A DNA stretch of 64,000 nt from BAIKAL-G1 sp943369525 (GCA_943369525.1 CALRNL020000002.1:227601-291600); one strand, 5' to 3'. Counted from the first letter of the stretch, positions 18,327 through 27,016 are shown. Notes: generated by a model from the letters alone, not told the origin. Program-made: numbers and translations.

Positions 18327-18446
18327 TCAGTCTTCCAAGTCCTTGCGGCTGGGGGTGCGGGTGGGATCGCTGGCCAGGAAGCCGAAGACGAAGATCCCGA
18401 TGAAGAAGAAAACGACTGAATAAACCGAGATCTTGAGGGCGAGCAT
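18327..18446 (-). CDS. psbI: Photosystem II reaction centre protein I
   Basis: A 39-residue protein that begins MLALKISVYSVVFFFIG and ends DPTRTPSRKDLED, which is a near-exact PsbI pattern. It has one membrane helix (about 4-26) and a short charged cytoplasmic tail. PsbI sits beside D1 and CP43 and helps assemble or stabilise PSII. The ATG is at 18446. The gene lies upstream of the DUF3769 gene on the same strand. Confidence 0.97.
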   Translation of the reverse strand: MLALKISVYSVVFFFIGIFVFGFLASDPTRTPSRKDLED

Positions 18447-18547
18447 GGTCCGTCCGGCGGGTGACAGGGAGTGACAGGCGCCAGGTGGGCCCTGGGACGA
18501 CCCTGCGGCAGCCGCATCATCCTATGGGTCACAGATGGCGGTGATCG

Positions 18548-21500
18548 ATGCCAGAGGGCCTGGAGGGGGTGGTTCGCCCCTGGATTGAAACGTTTCAGTC
18601 ACGCACGCGGCGCGATCTGCAGGCCCGCTGGCGGGCCCCAGCCCCGGGAGGAGCCCTGGCGCCGGCGATCGAAAACCCTTGGGGCGCTAGCCATCGGCCC
18701 GATTGGTTTGCCCGCGGCCTGCTGGTCTGGCCCCGGGGCGGCCAGTGGTTGCGCTTGAGCCTGCGGCTGGAGTGTCCACCCGAATGGCGGCAGCTGCACC
18801 AGCAGGGGGGCGACCAGGGGCCCCCACCCCGGGCCCGGCTGGTGCTGCGCTGGTGGGCGGAGGAGGTGGTTCTGGCGGTTGCTGGTCAGGAAGTCCATCG
18901 CGGGGATCTGTTTGATTCCGCCTGCCGCTGGGTGCTGCCTGGGCGCTGGTGGCGGGGCGAAGCCCTCGACCTCAACCTGGCGCTGCGCAGCCCCCGCCAC
19001 GACGACGGTGCCCTGGTGGAGAGCCGGTTGGAGCTGGAGCCCACCGATCCCAGCGATCCCGGGGGGGTGCTGGCCGGCACGGCCCTGGAACTTGGGGCCC
19101 TGCGGGCGGCCAGCGGCCAGGACCCGCTGGCCGCGGCTTCGCTCCAGGCGGCCTTGGCTGGCTCCGATCCCTCGGCTCCCGGGGCGCCTGGGCGCCTGGG
19201 CGCGGCCCTGGCGGCGCTCCAGCCCCAGCAGCGGTCCGGCCAGGGTGGCTTCCACCTCCTGGGCCATGCCCACCTCGATCTGGCCTGGCTCTGGCCGGTG
19301 GCGGAGACCTGGCGGGCGGCGGAGCGCACCTTCGAATCGGTGCTCGGCCTGATGGAGTGCCACCCCCAGCTCCATTTCGGCCACTCGACACCGGCCCTAT
19401 ACGCCTGGATTGCCCAGCACCGGCCAGGCCTGTTCGCCCGCATCCGCCAGGCCATGGCCTCGGGCCGCTGGGAGCCGATCAATGGCCCCTGGGTCGAAAG
19501 CGATTGCGTCTTGATCGCCACGGCCTCGCTGCTGCGCCAGTTTCAGCTGGGGCAGGCCTACAGCCGGGCCACGTTCCCGGAATGGGAGCACCGGCTCTGC
19601 TGGCTGCCCGACAGCTTTGGCTTTGGCGCTGGCCTGCCCGCCGTGGCCCGGGCCACGGGGGTGCATTGGTTCTGCACCCACAAGTTGGCTTGGAACGCCA
19701 CGAACCCCTTCCCCCATCGCCTGTTCCGCTGGCGCAGCCGCTGCGGCACTGAGGTGCTGGCCCTGGCCACGGCGCCGATCGGCACGGGTGGCGACCCGGT
19801 GGCGATGGAGCGCTACCGGCTGGAATGGCAGGCCGCCACGGGCCTGGATCGGGCCCTCTGGCTTCCGGGCGTGGGCGACCACGGTGGCGGCCCCACCACC
19901 GAGATGCTTGAGCAGTTGGAGCTCTGGCAGGACCAGCCCCAGGCCAGGCCCCAGCGCCACGGCAGCCTGCGCCAGTACCTGGCCGAGCTGGAACCCCTGG
20001 CAGCGCAGCTGCCCGTGTGGCGCGATGAGCTCTACCTGGAGTTGCACCGGGGCTGCGCCACCAGCCGCCCGGACCAGAAGCGCCACAACCGCAGCCTGGA
20101 ACGGCTGCTGCGCGAGGCCGATATCGCCCGGGCCCTGCGGGCCAGCAGGGCTGATGCAGAGCTGCCTGAAATCGCCCCCGATTGGCGCCCCCTGCTGTTC
20201 CAGCAGTTCCACGACATCCTGCCGGGCACCTCGATTCCGGAGGTGTTTGAGCAGGCCGAACCCCAGTGGCGCGCAGCCCGGCGCGCGGCCGCCCGGAGCC
20301 GGGATCGGGACCTGATGGCCTGGCTGGGGGCCGTCCCTCGCTCCTGGAAGCCGGCTCCTGGGCCAGATCAGGGGCCCGAGCCCTGGGCCCTGGTCCAGCT
20401 CCAGCCCCTGGCGGCGGCCCCCTTGACCCTGCGCCTACCTGACGGGCAGTGGCGCCTGGCGGGCCAGCCCTTGCTGGGCCAGCCGGCCCCTGGCGGCGGC
20501 CAATGGCTGCAGGTGCCCTTGCCCGCCGGGATCGGCTATGTGCCCTTGCAACGCCAGCCCCTGCCCGTAGCCGATCGGCGCGCTGCCCAGGCCGGATCGT
20601 CTCCCGCGGCCAGGCCGGGGCCAGGCGCGGATTGGGCTGGGGCCCCCGTAGGGGCCCCAGAGGCCCCGGCGGCCATGGCTTTGGCGCTGCCAACCCAGGG
20701 GGCTCCCTTGCCCGTGCAGCACCCGGTGACCCTGGTTGCGGAGCCGGAAGCGCTGGCCGCCGATCGGGCGGCTGGGGCGGCCCTGGCGGGCGGCGAGGGG
20801 CCCGCCCCCGGGGTTCCTGCGCAAGGGGGGCGCTGGCGCCTCAGCAATGGCTTGGTCACCGCCCTGATCGGGCCCGCTGGCGTGGAGCAGCTCTGGGGGG
20901 GCGATGGCCTAGAGCAGCTGGCGGAGCCCCTGCAGTGGTGCCGCTGGGCCGACCGGGGAGAGTTTTGGGATGCCTGGGACCTGGCCGCCAACTACCGCAG
21001 CCAGCCCTTGCCCTTGCACTGGGATGGCCCCCTCGAGCTGGCCGAAACCGGACCCCTTTGCGGGCGCGTCGTCTGGCGGGGGCGTTGTGGTCGCTCGAGG
21101 CTGCGACTGGATGCGGTCCTGAGGGCGGCTAGCCCCTACCTGGAGCTCACCCTGGCGGTGGATTGGTGCCAGGTGCATGAGTTATTGCGGTTAGAGCTGC
21201 CCTTGGCCCAGCCGGCGCTGCGCCTGGCCGCCGACACCAGCGGCGGCGTGATTGAGCGGCCGGCGGCGGCCGTCACGGCCCGGGAGTGCAGCCGTTGGGA
21301 GGTGCCGGTGATCAGCTGGCTGGCGGCCGAGGCGGCCGGGTCGGGTTTGGCCGTGCTGCTGGATGGGCCCCAGGGGGCGTCCGGCACGCCGGAGCGGCTG
21401 GGGCTTTCCCTGCTGCGCTCCCCCACCTGGCCCGATCCCGGCGCCGACAACGGGCCCCAGCGCCAGCGCCTCGCCCTGATGCCCTGCGCGGGGGGCTGGC

Positions 21501-22141
21501 GCCAGGCCGGCGCGGCCGAGCAGGCCGTGCGCTTTCGGGAACCGCCCTGGCTGCGGCCCCTGGGCCCGGGCGGCGCCCCAGGGCTTCAGGTTGGTTCCGG
21601 GATGGCGGGCGAAGGGCCGCTCCAGCCCCCACCCGGGGCGATCATCGGCCTGGGCGGTCCCCACCTGCGTCTCATCGGCCTGCGCTGCTTGACGTCCGAA
21701 GATGGCAACCAGCGCAGGGAAGCCAAGCAGCCTGATGCCCTGCCGGCGAATTCAGCCCAGGCAGACCCGGCTCAGGCGGCAACAGGCCAGGCAGCAACAG
21801 GTCAGGCAGCAACAGGCCTGGAGGCGTTGGCTCCAGCCGAGCTGGCGCTAACCGTTCAGAACCTCAGCCCCCTACGCCAGGGGCTGGACCTGGGCCCCGG
21901 CTGGCAGCTGTTGGGTCGGATCGATGGCTGCGATCAGCCGCTCCTGCAGCCCCCAGGGCAACGGCTCGACCAACTCCTGGACCAAACCGTCAACCAGGGC
22001 CCTGGGCCCGGCGCTGAAGCCGCCCAAGCCCCAGGCCCTGGTGCCGAGGCCCAGGGGCCCGAAACCTGGGATCTGCTCACCGAGGCGGCGGTTGTGGGGC
22101 CTTGGCAACTGGCCAGCTATCGGATCAGGCGCCTGGCCTGA
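18548..22141 (+). CDS. Alpha-mannosidase, glycoside hydrolase family 38
   Basis: A 1197-residue GH38 enzyme that would release alpha-linked mannose from glycans. The zinc site HAHLD is at residues 240-244 (GHAHLDLAWLWPVAETW). The nucleophile region LPDSFGFGAGLP has D355, and HKLAWNATNPFPH and GVGDHGGGPT carry further active-site residues. Helical middle and beta-sandwich C-terminal domains follow. No signal peptide is visible, so the protein is probably cytoplasmic. Low-complexity linkers, including three QAATG repeats (21773-21817), make it longer than typical bacterial homologues. The substrate (storage glycan, N-glycan or mannosylglycerate-like) is unknown. Confidence 0.92.
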   Translation: MPEGLEGVVRPWIETFQSRTRRDLQARWRAPAPGGALAPAIENPWGASHRPDWFARGLLVWPRGGQWLRLSLRLECPPEWRQLHQQGGDQGPPPRARLVLRWWAEEVVLAVAGQEVHRGDLFDSACRWVLPGRWWRGEALDLNLALRSPRHDDGALVESRLELEPTDPSDPGGVLAGTALELGALRAASGQDPLAAASLQAALAGSDPSAPGAPGRLGAALAALQPQQRSGQGGFHLLGHAHLDLAWLWPVAETWRAAERTFESVLGLMECHPQLHFGHSTPALYAWIAQHRPGLFARIRQAMASGRWEPINGPWVESDCVLIATASLLRQFQLGQAYSRATFPEWEHRLCWLPDSFGFGAGLPAVARATGVHWFCTHKLAWNATNPFPHRLFRWRSRCGTEVLALATAPIGTGGDPVAMERYRLEWQAATGLDRALWLPGVGDHGGGPTTEMLEQLELWQDQPQARPQRHGSLRQYLAELEPLAAQLPVWRDELYLELHRGCATSRPDQKRHNRSLERLLREADIARALRASRADAELPEIAPDWRPLLFQQFHDILPGTSIPEVFEQAEPQWRAARRAAARSRDRDLMAWLGAVPRSWKPAPGPDQGPEPWALVQLQPLAAAPLTLRLPDGQWRLAGQPLLGQPAPGGGQWLQVPLPAGIGYVPLQRQPLPVADRRAAQAGSSPAARPGPGADWAGAPVGAPEAPAAMALALPTQGAPLPVQHPVTLVAEPEALAADRAAGAALAGGEGPAPGVPAQGGRWRLSNGLVTALIGPAGVEQLWGGDGLEQLAEPLQWCRWADRGEFWDAWDLAANYRSQPLPLHWDGPLELAETGPLCGRVVWRGRCGRSRLRLDAVLRAASPYLELTLAVDWCQVHELLRLELPLAQPALRLAADTSGGVIERPAAAVTARECSRWEVPVISWLAAEAAGSGLAVLLDGPQGASGTPERLGLSLLRSPTWPDPGADNGPQRQRLALMPCAGGWRQAGAAEQAVRFREPPWLRPLGPGGAPGLQVGSGMAGEGPLQPPPGAIIGLGGPHLRLIGLRCLTSEDGNQRREAKQPDALPANSAQADPAQAATGQAATGQAATGLEALAPAELALTVQNLSPLRQGLDLGPGWQLLGRIDGCDQPLLQPPGQRLDQLLDQTVNQGPGPGAEAAQAPGPGAEAQGPETWDLLTEAAVVGPWQLASYRIRRLA
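21773..21817 (+). repeat. 15-nt tandem repeat inside the GH38 gene
   Basis: Three 15-nt units of CAGGCAGCAACAGGC type (21773, 21788, 21803) encode QAATG three times. They lie in a low-complexity linker of the alpha-mannosidase. Confidence 0.9.
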
Positions 22142-22209
22142 GGGCTGGGACCTGGCCAGGCCCCTAGGGCTGGGGGTTGCTTGGTGGGGCAAGAACCCCA
22201 GGGCGTCGC

Positions 22210-22353
22210 TCAATCCTCGTGCTCGTCAAAGGGATCGGTGAGTTGCTTGGAAGGCGGCCCAAAGGCCGTGTAAATGCCGAAGCCCGTCAGGGCCAGCAGC
22301 ACCGCCAGCACGGTCAGGGCCACGGAGAGGGCGGGGGAGGCGGTGCTGTCCAT
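22210..22353 (-). CDS. psbN: Photosystem II assembly protein PsbN
   Basis: A 47-residue protein with one N-terminal helix (SVALTVLAVLLALTGFGIY) and the conserved tail YTAFGPPSKQLTDPFDEHED. PsbN is needed for PSII assembly and repair rather than being a stable subunit. The ATG at 22353 gives MDSTASPAL; the frame upstream is unrelated. It is divergent from psbH, the usual cyanobacterial and plastid arrangement. Confidence 0.96.
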   Translation of the reverse strand: MDSTASPALSVALTVLAVLLALTGFGIYTAFGPPSKQLTDPFDEHED

Positions 22354-22502
22354 CGGCGTGGGGGCTGGGGGTAGGGGGAGGCCGGCCGGAAGGGGCGTCG
22401 GCGGCCCGCTTCCATCACAACTCTCGACAGCTGGGCTCGGTCGGGGCCGCAGCACCCTTAAAGTAACCAGACTGATCCCCTGCCAGAGAGGAGCGAGCCG
22501 TC

Positions 22503-22703
22503 ATGGCCCAACGCACCCGCCTTGGAGACCTTCTCCGTCCCCTCAATTCCGAATACGGCAAGGTTGTGCCGGGTTGGGGAACCACTCCGGTCATGGGAGT
22601 TTTCATGGTTCTCTTCCTTGTCTTCCTGCTGGTCATTCTTCAGCTCTATAACAAGTCGCTGCTGCTCGACGGCATCACTGTCAATTGGAACGGCGCTGGC
22701 TGA
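22503..22703 (+). CDS. psbH: Photosystem II protein PsbH
   Basis: A 66-residue PSII subunit: N-terminal stromal part MAQRTRLGDLLRPLNSEYG, the conserved KVVPGWGTTPVMG, one helix (about 28-48) and the lumenal tail LYNKSLLLDGITVNW. The N-terminal Thr-rich segment of plants is reduced, as usual in cyanobacteria. AGAGGAG lies upstream of the ATG. Divergent from psbN. Confidence 0.97.
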   Translation: MAQRTRLGDLLRPLNSEYGKVVPGWGTTPVMGVFMVLFLVFLLVILQLYNKSLLLDGITVNWNGAG

Positions 22704-22742
22704 TTGCCAACCCCTGAATCCATCCCTGACCCGGATGCCATG

Positions 22743-22784
22743 CCCGCCCAAGCCTTTGGTTGTTTGACCATTGGCTTGGGCGGG
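22743..22784 (+). terminator. Long stem-loop after psbH
   Basis: A perfect 12-bp stem (CCCGCCCAAGCC at 22743-22754 with its complement at 22773-22784) surrounds an 18-nt loop with a small inner TGGT/ACCA pairing. It lies 39 nt after the psbH stop. There is no strong T-run, so it may terminate or simply protect the psbH mRNA. Confidence 0.6.
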
Positions 22785-22819
22785 TTAATGCTGGATCCAC
22801 CCATCGGTGCTTCGAAACG

Positions 22820-23353
22820 ATGAATATCTTTGGAATCGGCCTGCCCGAAATGGCCGTGATCGCTGCCATCGGTCTGCTGGTGTTTGGCCCTAAGCGCCTG
22901 CCGGAGCTTGGCAAAACCCTCGGCAAGACCCTGAAGGGCTTCCAGTCCGCCTCCAGCCAGTTCGAGCAGGAATTCCGCAAGGCGGTGGACACCGTTTCCA
23001 ACGACACGGTCCCCGCTGCAGCCGTCGCCGTTGAATCTGTCTCTGCGGAACCTGTCTCTGCGGAACCTATCTCCCAGGACTCTGTCCCTAGGGAATCCGT
23101 CTCTGCCGAACCCTTCTCCACTGCAGCCGCTCCCACCGAAACGCTGGCCGCCAGCCAGGCGAATTCCGCTGGCGGTGGGGTGACGGATTTGGTGACCGGA
23201 GAGCCCCCCGCGGCCGCAGCCGGATCCGCCGAGCCGGATGGTCCTGAGCCCCGGGCCCTTGAAACCGCTAGGGCCAACCCCTCGGCTGCTGCCGCCCGAG
23301 GGGCTCCAATCCCTGCGGTGTCTTCGAGCACCAGCGATAGTCCCCTGGCCTAG
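22820..23353 (+). CDS. tatA: TatA/TatB-type twin-arginine translocase subunit
   Basis: The N-terminus MNIFGIGLPEMAVIAAIGL, then LVFGPKRLPELGKTLGKTLKGFQ is the TatA/Hcf106 hairpin: one membrane helix, the FGPK hinge and an amphipathic helix. The Tat pathway exports folded proteins into the periplasm and thylakoid lumen. The remaining ~120 residues are a low-complexity acidic/Ser/Pro tail with six ESVSA-type repeats. Whether it acts as TatA or TatB cannot be decided; the conserved GLPEM (E10) is seen in both types in cyanobacteria. Confidence 0.88.
   Translation: MNIFGIGLPEMAVIAAIGLLVFGPKRLPELGKTLGKTLKGFQSASSQFEQEFRKAVDTVSNDTVPAAAVAVESVSAEPVSAEPISQDSVPRESVSAEPFSTAAAPTETLAASQANSAGGGVTDLVTGEPPAAAAGSAEPDGPEPRALETARANPSAAAARGAPIPAVSSSTSDSPLA
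23033..23122 (+). repeat. 15-nt repeat array in the tatA tail
   Basis: Six degenerate 15-nt units begin GAA or GAC and encode ESVSA, EPVSA, EPISQ, DSVPR, ESVSA and EPFST. The unit length is a multiple of three and keeps frame. Confidence 0.85.
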
Positions 23354-23462
23354 GTCCCGGCCTTCGCTGTTGTTCCAGCTGGCGGGCGCCTGACCCATCG
23401 GGGCAGTCAGCCCCCTTGGGGCCCAGGTCCCTAGGCCCCAGCCCCATTCCTTTGCTTGCCCG

Positions 23463-24128
23463 ATGACCGCCTCGTCCGCCGGGTCCCTGCAGTTGCTGGT
23501 GGGCCTGGGCAACCCCGGTGAGAAGTACGCCGGTACCCGCCATAACGTTGGTTTCATGGCCCTGGAGCGCCTGGCGGCGGCCGCCGGGGTGCCGTTCAAA
23601 AACCAGGCCAAGCTGCATGGCCTCCTTTGTGAACTGGGGCTGGGGGCCAGCCGGCTGCGGCTGCTGATGCCCCAGACCTTCATGAACGACAGCGGCCGTT
23701 CGATCCGGGCAGCCCTCGATTGGTATGGCCTGGCGCCCGGCCAGCTGCTGCTGCTGGTGGATGACATGGACCTGCCCCTGGGCCGGCTGCGGCTGCGGGC
23801 CTCCGGCGGTGCCGGCGGCCACAACGGCCTGCGCAGCACGATCGCCCACCTGGGCGGCCAGGACTTCGCCCGGCTGCGCATCGGCATCGGCGCCCCTTCG
23901 GCCAATCCGGTGGAGCGCAAGGAGCGCACCATCTCCCATGTGCTCGGCCGCTTCCAGGCTGTTGAGCAGCCGATCTTGGGCGAGGTGCTGGCGGAGGTGA
24001 GTGCGGGGATCGACCTGATCCAGCGCCTTGGCCTGGAGCGGGCCGCCAACCGGCTGAACGGTTTTGTGGCCCCCTCTGCAGCCAAGCTGGTCGAGGCTGG
24101 CGCCCCTGGCCAGACTCCTGCCAGTTAG
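23463..24128 (+). CDS. pth: Peptidyl-tRNA hydrolase
   Basis: Pth releases peptidyl-tRNA from stalled translation. The 221-residue protein has the family motifs LVGLGNPGEKYAGTRHNVGF (catalytic His in RHNVGF), KPQTFMN-type PQTFMNDSG, and DDMDLPLGRLRLRASGGAGG followed by HNGLRS. The ATG is at 23463. The DUF3146 gene follows closely. Confidence 0.96.
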   Translation: MTASSAGSLQLLVGLGNPGEKYAGTRHNVGFMALERLAAAAGVPFKNQAKLHGLLCELGLGASRLRLLMPQTFMNDSGRSIRAALDWYGLAPGQLLLLVDDMDLPLGRLRLRASGGAGGHNGLRSTIAHLGGQDFARLRIGIGAPSANPVERKERTISHVLGRFQAVEQPILGEVLAEVSAGIDLIQRLGLERAANRLNGFVAPSAAKLVEAGAPGQTPAS

Positions 24129-24165
24129 TTCGCCCGCCCCCGTTCGCCCCCAGCTGCCCGTCCCC

Positions 24166-24423
24166 TTGAGTCGTCTGCCCACCACCAATGCCCAGCTGCG
24201 GGTGCTGCACCAGAGCTTCAGCAGCAAGCTGCTGGAAGGGGAGGTGGCCGCCGGTGGTTTCCGCTGGACCTTCCGCTGGGCCTTCGATCGCGGCGAGCTG
24301 ACGGTGGAGCCCTCCCTGGGCCGGGCCCTGATCCAGGACGCCCTGCTGCGCTTCCTGCTCAAGGCCGATTACCAGCTCGAGCCCGGTGGCGATTACGTCT
24401 TCACCGTGCGGGCCAAGTTTTAA
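24166..24423 (+). CDS. DUF3146 family protein
   Basis: An 85-residue cyanobacterial protein (SRLPTTNAQLRVLHQSF to YVFTVRAKF). No ATG is available outside pth, so the TTG at 24166 (38 nt after the pth stop) is the most plausible start. It is likely cotranscribed with pth. Function unknown. Confidence 0.75.
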   Translation: MSRLPTTNAQLRVLHQSFSSKLLEGEVAAGGFRWTFRWAFDRGELTVEPSLGRALIQDALLRFLLKADYQLEPGGDYVFTVRAKF

Positions 24424-24851
24424 GGCGGCAGCCCTTGGGCCAACCGGCGGGGCAGGCTGCGGCCCAGGTGCCGTTCGAGCAGGATCTGGGCGACCACGTC
24501 ATCCCAGTCGCGGGGAGGCTGGCGCAGGCCCGGAGGTAGCAGGCGCCTCCAGCCCCGCGCCGGTTCCAGTTGCCAGTACCGCTGCCGTGCCGCCAGGGTG
24601 GTGCCCGCTTCCGGCACCCCGATTAGCGGCGCGATCGGGGCTAGCCAGGGGCGCCAGGGGCCACTGCCGGTGCCGTTGCCGAGTAGCACTGCCACCAGGG
24701 GGGAGTGCTGGTCTTGCCACTGGCGCAGCTGGGCAAGGGCCTGATCAGGCGGCAGCACGGCGGCAAACAGGATCAGACGGGCCTGGTCGTCGCTGATCAC
24801 CAGACCACATTTGCTGCGGCCCGGATCGATGGCCGCCAGGGGGCCGTTCAA
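24420..24851 (-). CDS. YqgF/RNase H-fold-like protein
   Basis: A 143-residue protein starting MNGPLAAIDPGRSKCGLVI, where IDPGRSKCG resembles the first motif of YqgF/RuvC-type RNase H-fold proteins. A later VAVLLGNGTGS matches the second strand region, and RDWDDVVAQILLER closes the fold. The start is TTG at 24851, whose TTGA overlaps the stop of the upstream DUF3084 gene, indicating translational coupling. It could be a nuclease acting on RNA or DNA; not demonstrated. Confidence 0.72.
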   Translation of the reverse strand: MNGPLAAIDPGRSKCGLVISDDQARLILFAAVLPPDQALAQLRQWQDQHSPLVAVLLGNGTGSGPWRPWLAPIAPLIGVPEAGTTLAARQRYWQLEPARGWRRLLPPGLRQPPRDWDDVVAQILLERHLGRSLPRRLAQGLPP

Positions 24852-26059
24852 GGCTGGCTGCGGCCGGCAGGGGCACTTCCAGGTGCCTGGAGCCAGCGCA
24901 ACTCGACCACCAGCGGATCGGCGATGTCGCTGTCCCGCTGGGAGACGGACTCCAGCCGCACCGTCTGGCCGGCGGGCCTCTCACTGAGCTGTTTGCCGAG
25001 CCGGTTGAAGCTGCTGATGTCGAACTGCAGGCCGTCTGCCAGGGCCCCCTGGCGCTGGGCCCGGGTGAAGGTGGCTGCCAGCAGCAGGTTGAGCCGGCTC
25101 TGCACCTCCTGGCTGCTGCGTTCGTCGGCCTCAAGCACGGTGGTGGCCATCTGCTCCCCCTGGCGGACCACCTGGCGGTTGGGCCGCACATCCGGGAAAG
25201 CCACCACCCGCCGCTCGCCCCGCAGCACGTTGCCGGCCGAAACAATGCTCACCACCCAGGTGCCGGGCTTGGTGATGATTTCTTCCAGTTTGGCGATGTC
25301 GCCGCGGGGCACCAAAAGGATCTGGCGCTCAGGGGTCTGGCCCGGCAACACCCGCTGGAACGCGATTTTGTTTGCCTGTTGTAACAGGGCTTCAATCACC
25401 TCCTTGCTCTGGGAGGGCGTCTGTAATTTCACCTTGGCGATCACCAGGGACTGGCCACTGCTGATCACCACATCGCCGCGGCGCAGGGCCAGCAGGTTGG
25501 CTTCCAGGTCCTTCAGTTCCTTCCCCGCAGCGGTGATCCGCCCTTTCACCTGGGCCAGTTCGCGCTGGTTGCTCTGGATGTCGGCATCTTTTGCGCGGAT
25601 GTCGCGGTTGAGCTGGTCCCGTTGCTGTTCAAGGGCCTGGCGCTGCTGCATTAGCGGTCCCAGGGCCGCCCGTAGGGAGCGGGCCTGGCGCTCGGCCTCG
25701 GCTAGGAGTTGGCGCGCCTGTTTGCGGCCCTTCTCCGCCTGCAGCAGGTCCCGATGGCTGCGCTTGAGTTCGGCCTGGCTGCGGCCCAGGCTGATGCGGC
25801 TGTCCCGCAGGCGATGCTCGATGCGATCGAGCTCGAACAGGCCCACCCGCAGTTGCTGGCTCACCAGCAGCATCAGCCCCAGGGACAGGGCACTGATCAG
25901 GCTGCCGGTTAACACCGTGATCAAGACGGCCGTTTTGCGGGGCCGCAGGTTGAACAGGCTCAGCCTGGACTTGCCCACCAAGCTGCCGAGCCGGTCCCCC
26001 AAGGTGGAGAGCACGCCACCGAGCACCAGCAACGCCAGGATCAGGAGCCAGCCGGTCAC
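24848..26059 (-). CDS. DUF3084 family coiled-coil membrane protein
   Basis: A 403-residue protein with two N-terminal helices (about 3-20 and 44-66) separated by a basic loop, then a coiled coil (about 75-185, many Gln, Arg and Leu), and a globular C-terminal part (from about 190). This matches the cyanobacterial DUF3084 layout. The start is GTG at 26059. It overlaps the YqgF-like gene by 4 nt. Function unknown. Confidence 0.85.
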   Translation of the reverse strand: MTGWLLILALLVLGGVLSTLGDRLGSLVGKSRLSLFNLRPRKTAVLITVLTGSLISALSLGLMLLVSQQLRVGLFELDRIEHRLRDSRISLGRSQAELKRSHRDLLQAEKGRKQARQLLAEAERQARSLRAALGPLMQQRQALEQQRDQLNRDIRAKDADIQSNQRELAQVKGRITAAGKELKDLEANLLALRRGDVVISSGQSLVIAKVKLQTPSQSKEVIEALLQQANKIAFQRVLPGQTPERQILLVPRGDIAKLEEIITKPGTWVVSIVSAGNVLRGERRVVAFPDVRPNRQVVRQGEQMATTVLEADERSSQEVQSRLNLLLAATFTRAQRQGALADGLQFDISSFNRLGKQLSERPAGQTVRLESVSQRDSDIADPLVVELRWLQAPGSAPAGRSQP

Positions 26060-26214
26060 GGAAAGGGGCGGGGAGAGCCAGTATCAACCGCCGGGGGCGC
26101 GGCGCTGGGGAATCCGGGGCAAGTTTGGCGGCAACCCTGCCGTTCGCCCAGGGTTTAGCCGATCAATCAGCTCAGCGATCTGCAGGTCAATCAGCAGAGA
26201 AACTTGCCCTGGGA

Positions 26215-26952
26215 TCAACTGAACCGTTTGGCCAGGGCCAGGGGATCAAACACGGTGATTTTTTTGCGGTCGATCTGGACCAGGCCGGCGTTGCGCAGAT
26301 CGCCGAGCAGCCGGGTGATCGTGACCCGGGTGGAACCGATCGCTTCGGCAATCGCCTGGTGGGAGAGGCGCAGGTCGATGGTGATGCCTTCCCCGCCGGG
26401 CACGCCGAAGTCCCGGCAGAGCACTAGCAGGAAGCTCACCAGCCGGGAGGACATGTCCCGGTGGGTGAGGGTTTCGATCATGGTTTCGGTCTGGAGAATG
26501 CGGGAGGAGAGGCCCTGCAGCATCAGCAGTCCCACCGCGGCATCCTGTTCGATCGCCCGTTTAACCGAGGCCGCCGGGGCCGTGACCATCTCCACCCGGG
26601 TGAAGGCGATTGCGTGATAAAAGCGATCGGAGCGCTGGCCGGTGAGCAAGGACAGCACTCCGAACAGGCTGTTTTCCCGCAGCAGGGCCACCGTGATTTC
26701 CTCGCCGGATTCGTAGACCCGCGACAGGCGCACGGCGCCGCGCCGCAACAGGTAAACCTTCTCGGCGGGATCGCCGGGGAAGAAGATCGTTTTGCCCCTT
26801 TCCACTGTTTCGGTGGTGCTGCCGGCTAGGCCGCGCATGACCTCCAGCAGGTTGGTGCTGGTCGGTGGCGCGGCCCCCGCTGCGGGGGTCAGGGGTTGGC
26901 CCCCGGACGTAGGGGCGGAATAGCGGCTGAAGCCGGCGTTGGCGCCAACCAT
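26215..26952 (-). CDS. ntcA: Global nitrogen regulator NtcA
   Basis: A CRP/FNR-family activator that binds GTA-N8-TAC and 2-oxoglutarate to turn on nitrogen genes. The cNMP-like domain shows FFPGDPAEKVYLLRRGAVRLSR and ALLRENSLFGVLSLLTG. The C-terminal helix-turn-helix is LSHQAIAEAIGSTRVTITRLL. The ATG at 26952 gives 245 residues with a longer, Pro/Gly-rich N-terminus than usual. A predicted NtcA-type promoter lies just upstream. Its likely target in this window is amt-glnB. Confidence 0.97.
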   Translation of the reverse strand: MVGANAGFSRYSAPTSGGQPLTPAAGAAPPTSTNLLEVMRGLAGSTTETVERGKTIFFPGDPAEKVYLLRRGAVRLSRVYESGEEITVALLRENSLFGVLSLLTGQRSDRFYHAIAFTRVEMVTAPAASVKRAIEQDAAVGLLMLQGLSSRILQTETMIETLTHRDMSSRLVSFLLVLCRDFGVPGGEGITIDLRLSHQAIAEAIGSTRVTITRLLGDLRNAGLVQIDRKKITVFDPLALAKRFS

Positions 26953-26974
26953 TCCTACGGATCGAATTCTGGCG

Positions 26975-27016
26975 ACCCTAAAGATCGCCCATGGCCCGCC
27001 TTGTAGCTGTTGACAC
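26975..27016 (-). promoter_or_regulatory. Predicted NtcA-dependent promoter of ntcA
   Basis: On the minus strand GTGTCAACAGCTAC (27016-27003) is a GTG-N8-TAC variant of the NtcA site. Exactly 22 nt later is TAGGGT (26980-26975), a match to TAN3T. The expected transcript start would be 15-20 nt before the ATG at 26952. This supports autoregulation, which is known for ntcA in other cyanobacteria. Confidence 0.7.

Noticed and set aside
19479..20693. Large minus-strand open frame in the GH38 gene
   Set aside because: Pro/Arg-rich and opposite a clear GH38 domain; typical of high-GC shadows.
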